Shown: positions 8,150-16,632, counted from the stretch's first letter. The stretch: DNA of 64,000 bases from Lepagella muris (GCF_004793975.1 NZ_SRYB01000007.1:100302-164301), one strand, 5' to 3'. Numbers and translations: made by a program. The notes: generated by a model not told the origin, from the sequence alone.

Positions 8150-9091
8150 ATGAGGATAAATTTTCGTGTTATATACTTCATGGTATTTTCAGTTATTTCA
8201 ATTGTCTCCTTTGCGGAAAAGATGCCGTTTCCGATAAGTGTGTTTAAGAAGGCCAATAAAGGAGATATTGCGGCACAGGTGTCGATGGGGTGGTTCTTTA
8301 TGAAAAACGGAGATGAAGATGATGCTTTGAAATGGTGGATGAGAGCGGCAGAAGTTGGGAATGTCGAGGCATGTCTTAATCTGGGGGATTTTTACATGGT
8401 ACGGAAAGATATGAAGGCAAAATATTGGTATGAAAAAGCGGTAGAGCTTGGAAGTGCGAAGGCATCGAGGGGATTAGCGGTATATTATCAAGATATGGAA
8501 CATAATACCGAGGAGTCTCTCCGATGGATGACAGATGCCGCAAATAAAGATGACACTGAATCTCAATTTATATTGGGAAACTGGTATAGGCATGATGAAC
8601 CGTTAATTGCTATCTCGTGGTATGAAAAGGCCATTGAGAAAGGTGATGTCAGAGCGATGCATAGACTTGCTGATACTTATTACCAAATCAAGGATTATGA
8701 ACATGCTTTCTATTGGTATAAAGAAGCGGCTGAGAAGGGAGATATTGAATGTCAGAGTCATGTCGGCTATATGTATACTTACGGAAAAGGTGTGGATATA
8801 AATCATAAGAAGGCCGGATATTGGATTAGACGGGCGGCCGAGAGTGGTTATAGTGTGGCTCAATTTAATCTTGGTCTCTTTTATTCGCGAGGTTCAATAG
8901 GATTGGAAAAAGATGAAAGAAAAGCGTTTGATTGGTTTAAGCTGGCCGCGCAGCAAGGACATTCTGGTGCGCAATATAATGTAGGGGTCTATTATTTTAA
9001 GCAGAATCAATCTGAAGAGGCTCGCAAATGGTTTCAACTGGCTGCGGAAAATGGAAGTGAGGATGCCATATCAATATTGAAACGTCTCTAA
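8150..9091 (+). CDS. Secreted SEL1-like repeat protein 2
   Basis: 313 residues. The start MRINFRVIYFMVFSVISIVS is a signal peptide. Almost the whole mature protein is a run of SEL1 repeats, about 36 residues each, with the A..G...A...LG..Y pattern, for example DALKWWMRAAEVGNVEACLN, YWIRRAAESGYSVAQFNLG and WFKLAAQQGHSGAQYNVG. It is the last gene of the kinase transcription unit; a 184-base gap with a new promoter follows. It probably forms a superhelical scaffold in the periplasm or outer membrane. No catalytic motif is seen. Confidence 0.85.
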   Translation: MRINFRVIYFMVFSVISIVSFAEKMPFPISVFKKANKGDIAAQVSMGWFFMKNGDEDDALKWWMRAAEVGNVEACLNLGDFYMVRKDMKAKYWYEKAVELGSAKASRGLAVYYQDMEHNTEESLRWMTDAANKDDTESQFILGNWYRHDEPLIAISWYEKAIEKGDVRAMHRLADTYYQIKDYEHAFYWYKEAAEKGDIECQSHVGYMYTYGKGVDINHKKAGYWIRRAAESGYSVAQFNLGLFYSRGSIGLEKDERKAFDWFKLAAQQGHSGAQYNVGVYYFKQNQSEEARKWFQLAAENGSEDAISILKRL

Positions 9092-9171
9092 GGGAACTGA
9101 TGAAGAAAGAGATCTGTCCAATACATATTGATGAGCGAAATATTGGTGGGCGGCTGACTTCTTGACAAATA

Positions 9172-9247
9172 TTCATACAAGAACCGATGAGGTTCGTACA
9201 AGATATTTTGAAAAGTTTGATATCTTGGAAGTAGAGTGATAACTTCG
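9172..9247 (+). promoter_or_regulatory. Direct-repeat operator plus promoter of the acidic-2/SEL1 operon
   Basis: TTCATACAAGA at 9172-9182 and TTCGTACAAGA at 9193-9203 form an almost perfect 21-base-period direct repeat, again overlapping GAACC-N5-GGTTC (9181-9195). A GATATTTTGAAAA block, -33 TTTG (9216-9219) and -7 TAACTTCG (9240-9247, one base off consensus) follow. The distance from the inverted repeat to -33 equals that at the 2706-2782 site. Co-regulation by one factor is strongly suggested. Confidence 0.75.
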
Positions 9248-9275
9248 TGGCAGAAACAACTTAATAACAAATATA

Positions 9276-9923
9276 ATGGATACCCAAAGACTTAATGCCA
9301 CTCCTGAAAACGGAGAATCGGGCAGTGAATCAAAGATGTGTGCCAAAGCGAAGAAAATTGTCGGTAAAACGGCATGTTTTGCCGGTACCGCAGGTCTTGG
9401 TGTTGTCGGAACGATGGCGGTACAGGCAATCAATATTACGGAAGATTCTGATACAGCTATCGGAGATGTGACAAGCACATCGCCGACTTTTTCCGGTGGA
9501 GACATCGGGGAGGTGGTTGAGACTACTGTTACTGATTTTGACCCGAATGACATCATGATAGTGGATGTGGAGGAAGTGCCTGTTGCTAATGTTGCCGAAA
9601 TTCAGACAAATGATACGGCGCAAGGTACACACCATTCAACCCTTGCCTCATCCATTGAACCCCAGCCGATAACTGCGGAAAACAGGGAGAATCCCGAATC
9701 GGTGGATAACCTGATTGCGAACATAGATACACCGGATGAGATTGACCCCACTATTGAGATTGATTGCGTAGAGATAGATGGAAAGGAAATATATGTCGGT
9801 CCTGACGATTGTGAAGAATTGGTTGATTATTCCGAAGAATTGTTTTGGTCAGGAGATGATGATCTTGCAGTAGGAGATGATTTGTCAGTACCTGATGTAT
9901 TGGATGATATATTGAATATTTAA
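9276..9923 (+). CDS. Acidic low-complexity protein 2
   Basis: 215 residues with no known domain. As in the protein at 2805, a short charged start (ESKMCAKAKKIVGK) precedes a hydrophobic glycine/alanine helix (about 34-52, FAGTAGLGVVGTMAVQAI), then a Thr/Ser/Asp-rich stretch and a very acidic C-terminus (GDDDLAVGDDLSVPDVLDDI). Sequence identity to acidic protein 1 is low. The matching layout and the near-identical upstream region still suggest duplication and divergence. It starts the third transcription unit, 11 bases before a SEL1 gene. Confidence 0.7.
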   Translation: MDTQRLNATPENGESGSESKMCAKAKKIVGKTACFAGTAGLGVVGTMAVQAINITEDSDTAIGDVTSTSPTFSGGDIGEVVETTVTDFDPNDIMIVDVEEVPVANVAEIQTNDTAQGTHHSTLASSIEPQPITAENRENPESVDNLIANIDTPDEIDPTIEIDCVEIDGKEIYVGPDDCEELVDYSEELFWSGDDDLAVGDDLSVPDVLDDILNI

Positions 9924-9934
9924 ATTTAGAAAGT

Positions 9935-11461
9935 ATGCGTAAACGATTATATGTCTTAGGAATTGCGATATCATTGGCTTTCTGTTTGATTGATGTCTAT
10001 GCACAGCAGACAATTGAGGAAGCAACAGATAGTATCAAGAACATAATGGCTCTTGCCAAGAAGGGAGATGCCGTCGCTCAAAATGAAGTGGGGGGATGGT
10101 ATTATCGCGGACGTCACGTTAGGCAGAATTATGAGGAGGCGTTGCAATGGTGGTCAAAGTCTGCTAAACAAGGGAATGTAGAGGCAATCGGCAATATGGG
10201 TTTGTGTTATCAGACAGGTCATGGCGTAGGTGCTGATTCTCTCCGTGCTGTCAAGCTTTATCAGCGTTCGATAAAAGATGGAAATAAGGCTCTTTTTAAT
10301 CAAAATGTGAATCTTGCCGAAAAGGGAAATGTCTTCAGCAATATGCTTATTGCTTCATGTTTTCAAAATGGTTTTGGCGTAGCAAAAGATCTGGATAAGG
10401 CAGAGCAGTATCTTACAAATGCAGCTAATAGGAATTGTGTCACAGCACAACGTGATCTTGGCTTGTTATTACTTAATGGTAAAAGATCAAGAGAAGCTTT
10501 CCAATGGTTTAAGAAGGGAGCTTCCAGTGGGGATATTTCAAGCACGTTCTATTATGGCAAGATGCTTGTTGAGGGTCTTGGTGTTAAGGCAGCTAAGAAA
10601 GAAGGTGCAAATTACCTTTTAAAGACGGCTGAAGCAGGTTTCCCTCAGGCAATGTACTATATCGGCAATTGCTATATGGATGGAGAAGGTCTGACAAGAA
10701 ATGCAGAGCAAGCAATAAAGTGGTATAAGTCAGCTGCCGGAAAAGGTGTGCCGAATGCTCAGTGGAAATTAGCGCAATGCTATCGTGAGGGTATTGGTAC
10801 GGATATAAATTTTGATCAGGCATTATATTGGTATGCGGAATCTTTACAGAAAGGCTATTCCAGAGCATTCCGACAACTTATTGTGGATTCCATTTCAGGT
10901 TCTCCTTTTGTCGCTTATTTAAAGGGAGTCAAGGCATATACAAATAAAGATTTTGAAACAGCCTTAAAAGAATTTAAGATAGTGGAGAAGGCTAAGATTG
11001 CCGATGGTAAAGTGATGGAGGCCGCTGTAATTGCAAATCCGAATTATGCGAAACATAATATTAAGAAAGGGATAAAGCTGCTTGATGATGTATCAAAAAC
11101 TAATGCTCTGGCTATGTATTTGCTTGGTGCGTTGTATGAGGCAGGGAAAGGAGTCAATAAAGATATGAAAGTAGCAGTGGCCTACATGACTAAGGCTGCG
11201 GATATGGGTTATGGTGCAGCAGAGTGCGCTTTGGCCGATATGTATTTTGAGGGGCGTGGAGTTGAGCAGAGTTATCAAAAGGCTGTGGCTTTATATGAAA
11301 AGGCAAATGCTCAGGGCCAATTGAATGAGAATGCGGCCAAACGTTATGCATCTTGTTATGAAAACGGTTGGGGTGGTCTTGAGAAAGATTCTGTTAAAGC
11401 GGAAGAGATATTGAAGACCGATTGCAAAAACCATGTAAGCGAGATTTTGAAATTGGTATAA
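9935..11461 (+). CDS. Secreted long SEL1-repeat protein 3
   Basis: 508 residues. A signal peptide (about 1-24, ending VYAQQ) is followed by about ten SEL1 repeats, for example YEEALQWWSKSAKQGNVEAI, YLTNAANRNCVTAQRDLG, WYKSAAGKGVPNAQWKLAQ and YMTKAADMGYGAAECALAD. A linker near 325-370 splits them into two blocks. It is larger than the SEL1 proteins at 7230 and 8150 but of the same type, and it follows the second acidic gene by 11 bases. It is likely a periplasmic or surface interaction scaffold. Confidence 0.85.
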   Translation: MRKRLYVLGIAISLAFCLIDVYAQQTIEEATDSIKNIMALAKKGDAVAQNEVGGWYYRGRHVRQNYEEALQWWSKSAKQGNVEAIGNMGLCYQTGHGVGADSLRAVKLYQRSIKDGNKALFNQNVNLAEKGNVFSNMLIASCFQNGFGVAKDLDKAEQYLTNAANRNCVTAQRDLGLLLLNGKRSREAFQWFKKGASSGDISSTFYYGKMLVEGLGVKAAKKEGANYLLKTAEAGFPQAMYYIGNCYMDGEGLTRNAEQAIKWYKSAAGKGVPNAQWKLAQCYREGIGTDINFDQALYWYAESLQKGYSRAFRQLIVDSISGSPFVAYLKGVKAYTNKDFETALKEFKIVEKAKIADGKVMEAAVIANPNYAKHNIKKGIKLLDDVSKTNALAMYLLGALYEAGKGVNKDMKVAVAYMTKAADMGYGAAECALADMYFEGRGVEQSYQKAVALYEKANAQGQLNENAAKRYASCYENGWGGLEKDSVKAEEILKTDCKNHVSEILKLV

Positions 11462-11521
11462 TAATAGAATATGGGTCTCTTACAAATAAATTTATCATAT
11501 AGCCATAAATAAATTTAGATT

Positions 11522-12430
11522 ATGAATTTTATAACAATTATCTTGTCATTATATATAACAATATCGATTTCTGCACCAAGATATTTGTCCGAAGAATTCA
11601 TTGAAAAAATGAATAATAGGATTAAAGTGCATGAACGTAATAATAAATTTGCGGCAACAGTAGTTTCATTGCAAAATTTAACTCCAAGACAAGCTTTCGA
11701 GAAAGGTATTCTGGCATACAATAATAAAAACTATGTAGAAGCACTTCCGCTGTTAAAGAAAGCAGTGCAGGGAGGAATATCGGAGGCTTATGAACCTCTG
11801 ATCCATATGTATGCTCACGGTGATTATGATGGTAGTGGTAAGGGTAATTATTCTGAAGCGTTAAGATGGACGGCTATGGCAATAAATACATTTTTTAATA
11901 TGGAAGAAGGTGCCGGTCGAAAACAGTTGTATGCGGTGGTAATGTCTAACTATGGTCCCTTGTGTTTCCTTGTCGGAGACTATAAGGAGGCGATTGATCA
12001 CATGGCAGAAGGTCTTAAAAACGGAAGGTTCCCTAAGGATTCATTTTTAATGAATGTAGTTGCAGCCAGCTATTATAAGTTAGGGAATGTCAGGAATGCA
12101 AAAGAGTTCTTAAAAATGGCGACCGAAACGAATTCTAAGAATGACTATGACTCACATGTAACTAATGCTATCCTTTCAAAAATTTATTTTGATAAACAAG
12201 ATTATACTAATGCTTTGATATTATCGGAAGATGCAGCGAAGACGGGTAAGGTTCCATTGGCAGCTTATGTATATGGGGCATCATTGATAAAAACAAACAA
12301 TCATCCAAATATTGGTAAGCAATGGGTGCAGGCCGCCGCTCAGTATAATTATTCAGGAATTATTGAGATCAACTGTTTTGAAAATGAGATAAAACAATAT
12401 TGGTATACAATTAGGGATATTTCGTATTGA
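11522..12430 (+). CDS. Secreted TPR/SEL1-like repeat protein
   Basis: 302 residues. The N-terminus MNFITIILSLYITISISAP is a signal or signal-anchor segment. Helical repeats follow, with TPR- and SEL1-like patterns (FEKGILAYNNKNYVEALPLL, SEALRWTAMAINTF, VGDYKEAIDHMAEGL, LGNVRNAKEFLKMATE, KQDYTNALILSEDAAK). No enzyme motif is present. It is the last gene of the cluster, 60 bases after the long SEL1 gene and 19 bases before a strong terminator. Confidence 0.75.
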   Translation: MNFITIILSLYITISISAPRYLSEEFIEKMNNRIKVHERNNKFAATVVSLQNLTPRQAFEKGILAYNNKNYVEALPLLKKAVQGGISEAYEPLIHMYAHGDYDGSGKGNYSEALRWTAMAINTFFNMEEGAGRKQLYAVVMSNYGPLCFLVGDYKEAIDHMAEGLKNGRFPKDSFLMNVVAASYYKLGNVRNAKEFLKMATETNSKNDYDSHVTNAILSKIYFDKQDYTNALILSEDAAKTGKVPLAAYVYGASLIKTNNHPNIGKQWVQAAAQYNYSGIIEINCFENEIKQYWYTIRDISY

Positions 12431-12449
12431 TATCGGTTGCATGTTATAC

Positions 12450-12490
12450 CTCCCCCGTCGCATCATATTGTGTGGCGGGGGAGTTTTTTT
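12450..12490 (+). terminator. Intrinsic terminator closing the signalling cluster
   Basis: Stem CTCCCCCG (12450-12457) pairs with CGGGGGAG (12476-12483) and is followed by seven T. It separates the plus-strand cluster from the minus-strand mltG, whose stop is at 12495. Confidence 0.9.
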
Positions 12491-12494
12491 GATT

Positions 12495-13673
12495 TCAGCG
12501 GATGCCGCGTTTGTTGAGGGCTGCCTGGTAGCGGCGGGCGTTGGCGAGGTGCTCCTGATATGTGGAGGCGAAGTTATGGCGTCCGGAGAAGTCCTCTTTC
12601 GCGCACATGTAGATGTGGTCGGAGGGTTGCGAGTTGAGGATTTGGTCGATTGTGGCTACGCTGGTAGTGCGTATCGGACCGGGAGGAAGTCCGGTGTTGA
12701 GATACGTGTTGTAAGGTGAGCGTGTCTTCAGATGTCCGCTTAGTATGCGGCGTAATGCGAAGTTGCCTATGGCGTATTTCACGGTGGGATCCGCCTGTAG
12801 TTTTATACCCTTCTTGTAGCGGTTGATGTATAGACGTCCGATCTCATCCTTCTCGTCGAGTTTATTAGTCTCCTCATCGACGATTGATGCTATTGTCATC
12901 ACTTCGGCGGGGGATAACCCTAATTCCTTCGCCTTTGCCGTGCGCTCCTCATTCCATATTTTCTTATAGTTGTCGCCTATCTTGGAGATGAATGCCTCGG
13001 GGGATGCTGTCCAGTAAAACTCGTAGGAGTCTTCAAGGAACAGGGATAGTGCCTGCTCTTTCGTGAGTCCGTATTCGGAGAGCAACTTCTCATCGTTGAG
13101 AGTCTTCAGGAGTTGGTCGGATGTGAAGTCGAGTTTTGCCGCCACTTTCTTTGCAAGATTCTCCTTGGTGCGGAAATGGTTGATTGTGACGGTGAGTGGT
13201 TGCTGTGCTCCATGTGAGAGCCTGTGCTCCGCTTGTAGGGGCGACATGCCTTGCTCAATGAGATACGCGCCGTGACGCTCTCCGAAATCAGAACCTCTCA
13301 GCTTTGCCACTCTCATCACTTTCTCGGCATAGTCATCGTCAAGATATTTAGAGATAGAGTCTTGCACCATCTCTCTGGTGGCATGGTGGGGAATCTTTAT
13401 CAGAGCGTCTTTTGCTGCCTTCTCAATGAGTAGTGGCAGACACATCAGTATGACCGCCACGACCACGGAAAGAATTATGAATATCGTGGCTATCCTTATC
13501 GATCTCTTCTTGTTTTGCGGCTTGGGTATATCGTTTCCCGGAACCGGCGGTACATTTTCCGAGGTTTGCAGAATATTTTCCTGAGTTGGTGGTATATTTT
13601 CCTGAGCCGGTGTTGTGTCCCCTTGAGCGGGGATGTGGTCTTTTTCGGGGACAGGAGGTGTGTTTTCTTCCAT
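12495..13673 (-). CDS. mltG: Endolytic peptidoglycan transglycosylase MltG
   Basis: 392 residues, YceG/MltG family: cuts nascent glycan strands at the inner membrane and influences chain length. A Pro/Gln/Glu-rich cytoplasmic N-terminus (about 1-55, with repeated PAQ/PTQEN units) precedes one membrane helix (about 60-83). The periplasmic YceG domain carries the ASIVDEET signature with the conserved catalytic glutamate and the RLYINRYKKGIKLQADPTVKYA motif, ending with NTYLNTGLPPGPI and ASTYQEHLANARRYQ. The proline-rich head is unusual in length and repetitive. The gene lies about 200 bases downstream of hpf on the same strand. Confidence 0.95.
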   Translation of the reverse strand: MEENTPPVPEKDHIPAQGDTTPAQENIPPTQENILQTSENVPPVPGNDIPKPQNKKRSIRIATIFIILSVVVAVILMCLPLLIEKAAKDALIKIPHHATREMVQDSISKYLDDDYAEKVMRVAKLRGSDFGERHGAYLIEQGMSPLQAEHRLSHGAQQPLTVTINHFRTKENLAKKVAAKLDFTSDQLLKTLNDEKLLSEYGLTKEQALSLFLEDSYEFYWTASPEAFISKIGDNYKKIWNEERTAKAKELGLSPAEVMTIASIVDEETNKLDEKDEIGRLYINRYKKGIKLQADPTVKYAIGNFALRRILSGHLKTRSPYNTYLNTGLPPGPIRTTSVATIDQILNSQPSDHIYMCAKEDFSGRHNFASTYQEHLANARRYQAALNKRGIR

Positions 13674-13877
13674 AATTCTGGGGATATATACAGATAAATC
13701 ACGTGGCTCTCTTCACAGATGAAGCGTGCCACGTGTCAGATTTTTAGTATGAAAAGAGTGGTCAACCCGTCATTGCAGTAGGGGATATGTCGATGATTGA
13801 ATTTGCTGCGTTAGCCGCCGGAGAATTTCGGTCGTTGCGAATCCCCATCGAAGGGTTGATTGCGGAGAAGATGTGCC

Positions 13878-14171
13878 TTATTTCTTGGCTTTTATCTTCT
13901 CGAGCTGAGGCTCGAGAGCGTCAAGAGCAAGATCAACAGCCTCTTCGAAAGTGTCGGCTGTCTTGGATGCGAATAGATCCGCACTGCCGGGGATATGGAG
14001 CTTGATACCGGCTTCTTTGTTCATAGCGGTCTCAGGTTTTACGAGAGTCAGAGTGACGTCTACATCGTTGATAGCCTCAAAACGGCGTGTGATCTTATCA
14101 ATCTTTTTGTTGACGAAAGCAACAAGTTTCTCTGAGATGTCGAAATGAATCGCTTTAATCTTTACGTCCAT
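13878..14171 (-). CDS. hpf: Ribosome hibernation promoting factor, short HPF/RaiA type
   Basis: 97 residues, the length of short HPF/YfiA proteins that bind the 30S decoding site during slow growth. MDVKIKAIHFDISEKLVAFVNKKI is the typical first strand and helix, followed by VDVTLTLVKPE and LFASKTADTFEEAVDLALDAL near the end. It lacks the C-terminal dimerisation domain of long HPF. A minus-strand -7 box TATCTTTG at 14265-14272 gives a leader of roughly 90 bases. Confidence 0.93.
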   Translation of the reverse strand: MDVKIKAIHFDISEKLVAFVNKKIDKITRRFEAINDVDVTLTLVKPETAMNKEAGIKLHIPGSADLFASKTADTFEEAVDLALDALEPQLEKIKAKK

Positions 14172-14264
14172 AACTTTAATTTTTATGGTTATTGTTTCGT
14201 TATGCCGTGAAAAGACGGCATAGGGTGTTGGATTTTCGAGACCGGAGAGTGAGTTCTTCGTTTA

Positions 14265-14272
14265 CAAAGATA
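14265..14272 (-). promoter_or_regulatory. Promoter -7 box before hpf
   Basis: On the minus strand this reads TATCTTTG, a match to TAnnTTTG. The -33 region has only a weak TTTC about 20 bases upstream, so the promoter may need activation. Confidence 0.5.
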
Positions 14273-14373
14273 AACAATAAAACTGAATGAAAGGATTATT
14301 TTGGGATAAAAATTTTGAAAAATTTTTCCGACCGTTGATTTTGTGTATAATTATTCGATTATAATGGTATATT

Positions 14374-15966
14374 TCAACGGAAGCCTATCCTTGGGCTTCC
14401 GTTGAAAGTGGTTTGCGGCATTTGGATGTCGGCATAGCGTATGGTTGACAGATCTTCGGGCGAGGGGGAATTGATTGCGGCGAGTCGTTCCGCCATGGCA
14501 GGAAGTATCTCAAGTTGTACGATATTCATGACATATCTTGCATTCCCGAAATTCTTGTCGCGCCTGGCGAAATCACGGTTAATCCTTAGCTGAAGCTGCT
14601 TCTCGGCTTCCTCTTCAATGGAGAATTTCATCTTATTGAAATATCTTTTTGCAATCTCCATCAGTTCATCGGCAGAGAAATCATGGAAATGGAAATGGTT
14701 TGTCTCCGGTATCCTTGATTTCAGACCGGGATTCAGTTCCAGCATTTTCAGCATTGGCTCGGTATATCCTGCCAATACGAGCATCCAGTCGCGTCTGCTT
14801 TCGTCGGCGAGGGCGGTCATGAGCGATTCCAACACGAATTTGCCGGGATCCTTAGGATCGGAAGGCTGGTGAAGCTGGTATGCCTCATCGATGAAAAGGA
14901 TTCCACCCTGTGCCTCGTCGATAGCCTTGATGATATTCTCACCCTCGGAGGAGTAGAATTGCCCGATTAGGTTGGCGCGTTCGCGGAATACGACGTGCCC
15001 TTTCGAGAGTACGCCTGCCTTTTGAAGCAATTTACCGAGATGCTTCACGATGGTGGTCTTGCCGGTGCCGGGTGATCCTATGAATAATGAGTGGAGGGAG
15101 ATTGGAAGGACGGGGAGTCCGAGTTCAAGACGACGTTGGTTGAACTGCATCAGACGGGAATATGACTTCAGCTTCTCTTTCACTTCCGTTATGCCGACCA
15201 TATCATCGATGATCTGCTGGTCTTCATCGATTGGAGCAGGCTCCTGCTCCAACTCTGATTCCGCTTCGGTCTCCGCTTCTGACTTTGAATCCGCTTCCGA
15301 CTCCGGCTCTGATTCAGGCTCAGGCTCGGCAGGATTGTAATCTATAGCCTCGTTATCGTCGCTCTCGTCAATATTGTCAGTATTGTCAGTATTATCGGTA
15401 ATGTCAATATTGTCAGTAATGTCAATATCGTCAGAATTGACATTATCGTCAGAATCGTCAGAATCGTCGGAATTGTCGGATTCGGAGAGCTGTGATGATA
15501 TGAATTCCTGAAGAAGGCGTTCGAATTCGTCGATCTCCTCAGATTCAGTTGCATCTATTTCAAGATCCTCATACATGCGCATGGTGAATGCGCCTATAAG
15601 ACGGTTGGTCTTTGTGTTGCGTATGGTGAGCCGAAGCACCTGTTGGTCTTCAAGATCGAGGTAATCAATCGGGAATGCCACGGTATATGATTTAGATATT
15701 TCTCCTTTAGGTATGTAGACGTTGATGTCCTTTGTGCCGAGTATCTGTCGATGTAGTTTATCTTCAAGGGAAATCGTAATACTTTTGCGTGTACCTTTTT
15801 CAATGTGCTTATTGTTGATTGCGGTGAAGATGGCTGCAATCTGCCGTATGTTGCGTGAGAAGCAGAAATAGTGAGAGTTGTTGTAGAGCCGATTGTCATC
15901 GGCGTTAGTTCCGTTTTCTACTGTTTTTACGAGGATGTTTTTGATGCTGATATTGTTTGTTTTCAT
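14374..15966 (-). CDS. AAA+ ATPase (CbbX/SpoVK-like) with acidic repeat linker
   Basis: 530 residues. A beta-rich N-terminal domain of about 145 residues with no family I recognise is joined by a long linker (about 160-245) of Ser/Asp, then Asp-Ile-Thr-Asp, then Glu-Pro/Ser repeats. The C-terminal AAA domain has Walker A GSPGTGKTT, Walker B ILFIDEAYQL and an arginine-finger region LNPGLKSRIPE, as in the CbxX/CfqX and SpoVK-type group. Such ATPases remodel protein complexes; the target here is unknown. The linker is encoded by imperfect tandem repeats, so its length probably varies between strains. A structured non-coding stretch lies upstream (16047-16440). Confidence 0.85.
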   Translation of the reverse strand: MKTNNISIKNILVKTVENGTNADDNRLYNNSHYFCFSRNIRQIAAIFTAINNKHIEKGTRKSITISLEDKLHRQILGTKDINVYIPKGEISKSYTVAFPIDYLDLEDQQVLRLTIRNTKTNRLIGAFTMRMYEDLEIDATESEEIDEFERLLQEFISSQLSESDNSDDSDDSDDNVNSDDIDITDNIDITDNTDNTDNIDESDDNEAIDYNPAEPEPESEPESEADSKSEAETEAESELEQEPAPIDEDQQIIDDMVGITEVKEKLKSYSRLMQFNQRRLELGLPVLPISLHSLFIGSPGTGKTTIVKHLGKLLQKAGVLSKGHVVFRERANLIGQFYSSEGENIIKAIDEAQGGILFIDEAYQLHQPSDPKDPGKFVLESLMTALADESRRDWMLVLAGYTEPMLKMLELNPGLKSRIPETNHFHFHDFSADELMEIAKRYFNKMKFSIEEEAEKQLQLRINRDFARRDKNFGNARYVMNIVQLEILPAMAERLAAINSPSPEDLSTIRYADIQMPQTTFNGSPRIGFR

Positions 15967-16046
15967 ATTTTTACTGTTTTTAGATTTTTATGTTTTTTGA
16001 TTTGCACCGATTGCCGGTAGGCGTTTTGAGAAGAGATAAAAGGATG

Positions 16047-16440
16047 AATGATTGGCGGGTTTCCAACTTACCTCATGCCAGGCGAAACCCCTCAGCTGGG
16101 CATAAGGCGGGTGGCAGGATATGGCACTGACCGATACCCCAAGCCACCTTGTCGCAATACGTCAAGGTGCAGTCCGTCATGACAGGATAAGGGTGCGCAC
16201 AAAGCACAGCAATCCCATGACTGTCGTGACAGAATTTAAAAACAATAAAAAGTGGTGTGAAAAAAAGAATCCACATCGCACTTCTCCTTAAGGTAAGGAG
16301 ACACCATTACCACGTCACTCCAAAAGCGTGACCGGTAAATAATGTATTTGTGCTAAATGTGGTGATGTAGTCATATCAAATAATGCTACAAAGTTTAGGA
16401 TGTACAAGGACATCCTATAAAACAGTAAAAATGTATGATT
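16047..16440 (-). ncRNA. Candidate structured RNA or long leader upstream of the AAA+ gene
   Basis: The stretch is GC-richer than its flanks and full of stems: GGGTTTC/GAAACCC, CACCTTG/CAAGGTG, a 10-base-pair GTCATGACAG/CTGTCGTGAC stem, TCTCCTTA/TAAGGAGA, CGTCAC/GTGACC-type and AGGATGT/ACATCCT hairpins. No convincing gene fits; the 67-codon frame at 16073-16276 runs through the stems. Strand is uncertain. Minus is favoured because the AAA+ gene begins about 80 bases beyond. No tmRNA, RNase P, SRP or 6S signature was recognised. Confidence 0.4.
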
Positions 16441-16549
16441 CGTCACCCGTCAACCGACTTTCGCAACGAATACGTCCGCAAAGTTAATACGTCAATTCCC
16501 GAAATGCAAATTTTTTCGCAAAAAAATGAAAATTATTTCAAAATAAAGT

Positions 16550-16589
16550 AGCGGCACGGTAGTCTCAATGTTGAGATTGCCGTGCCGCT
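16550..16589 (-). terminator. Terminator after the giant surface-protein gene
   Basis: AGCGGCACGG at one side pairs with CCGTGCCGCT on the other, with an inner TCTCAA/TTGAGA stem, and is followed on the minus strand by a T-rich tail. It lies 43 bases beyond the stop codon of the 2460-residue gene. Confidence 0.85.
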
Positions 16590-16632
16590 GTCTTATAGGC
16601 GTTGTGCGGTTGGACTGCCGCCTGCCGGTTGG

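Larger units (their letters stand above)
15967..16632. other. Intergenic region with structured RNA and terminator
   Basis: About 665 bases without a gene between the AAA+ gene and the giant surface-protein gene. It contains the structured stretch 16047-16440, an AT-rich spacer at about 16485-16550, and the terminator of the upstream gene at 16550-16589. Confidence 0.6.

Noticed and set aside
921..12430. Type VI secretion kinase/phosphatase/FHA module
   Set aside because: No tss, hcp, vgrG or clpV-like gene occurs in or near the cluster, so the T6SS reading is not supported.
12441..12719. 92-codon plus-strand frame after the signalling cluster
   Set aside because: It begins inside the terminator and runs antisense to mltG.
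16073..16276. 67-codon minus-strand frame with hydrophobic start
   Set aside because: It crosses several strong stems of the structured region and has no family; the stems explain the base pattern better.
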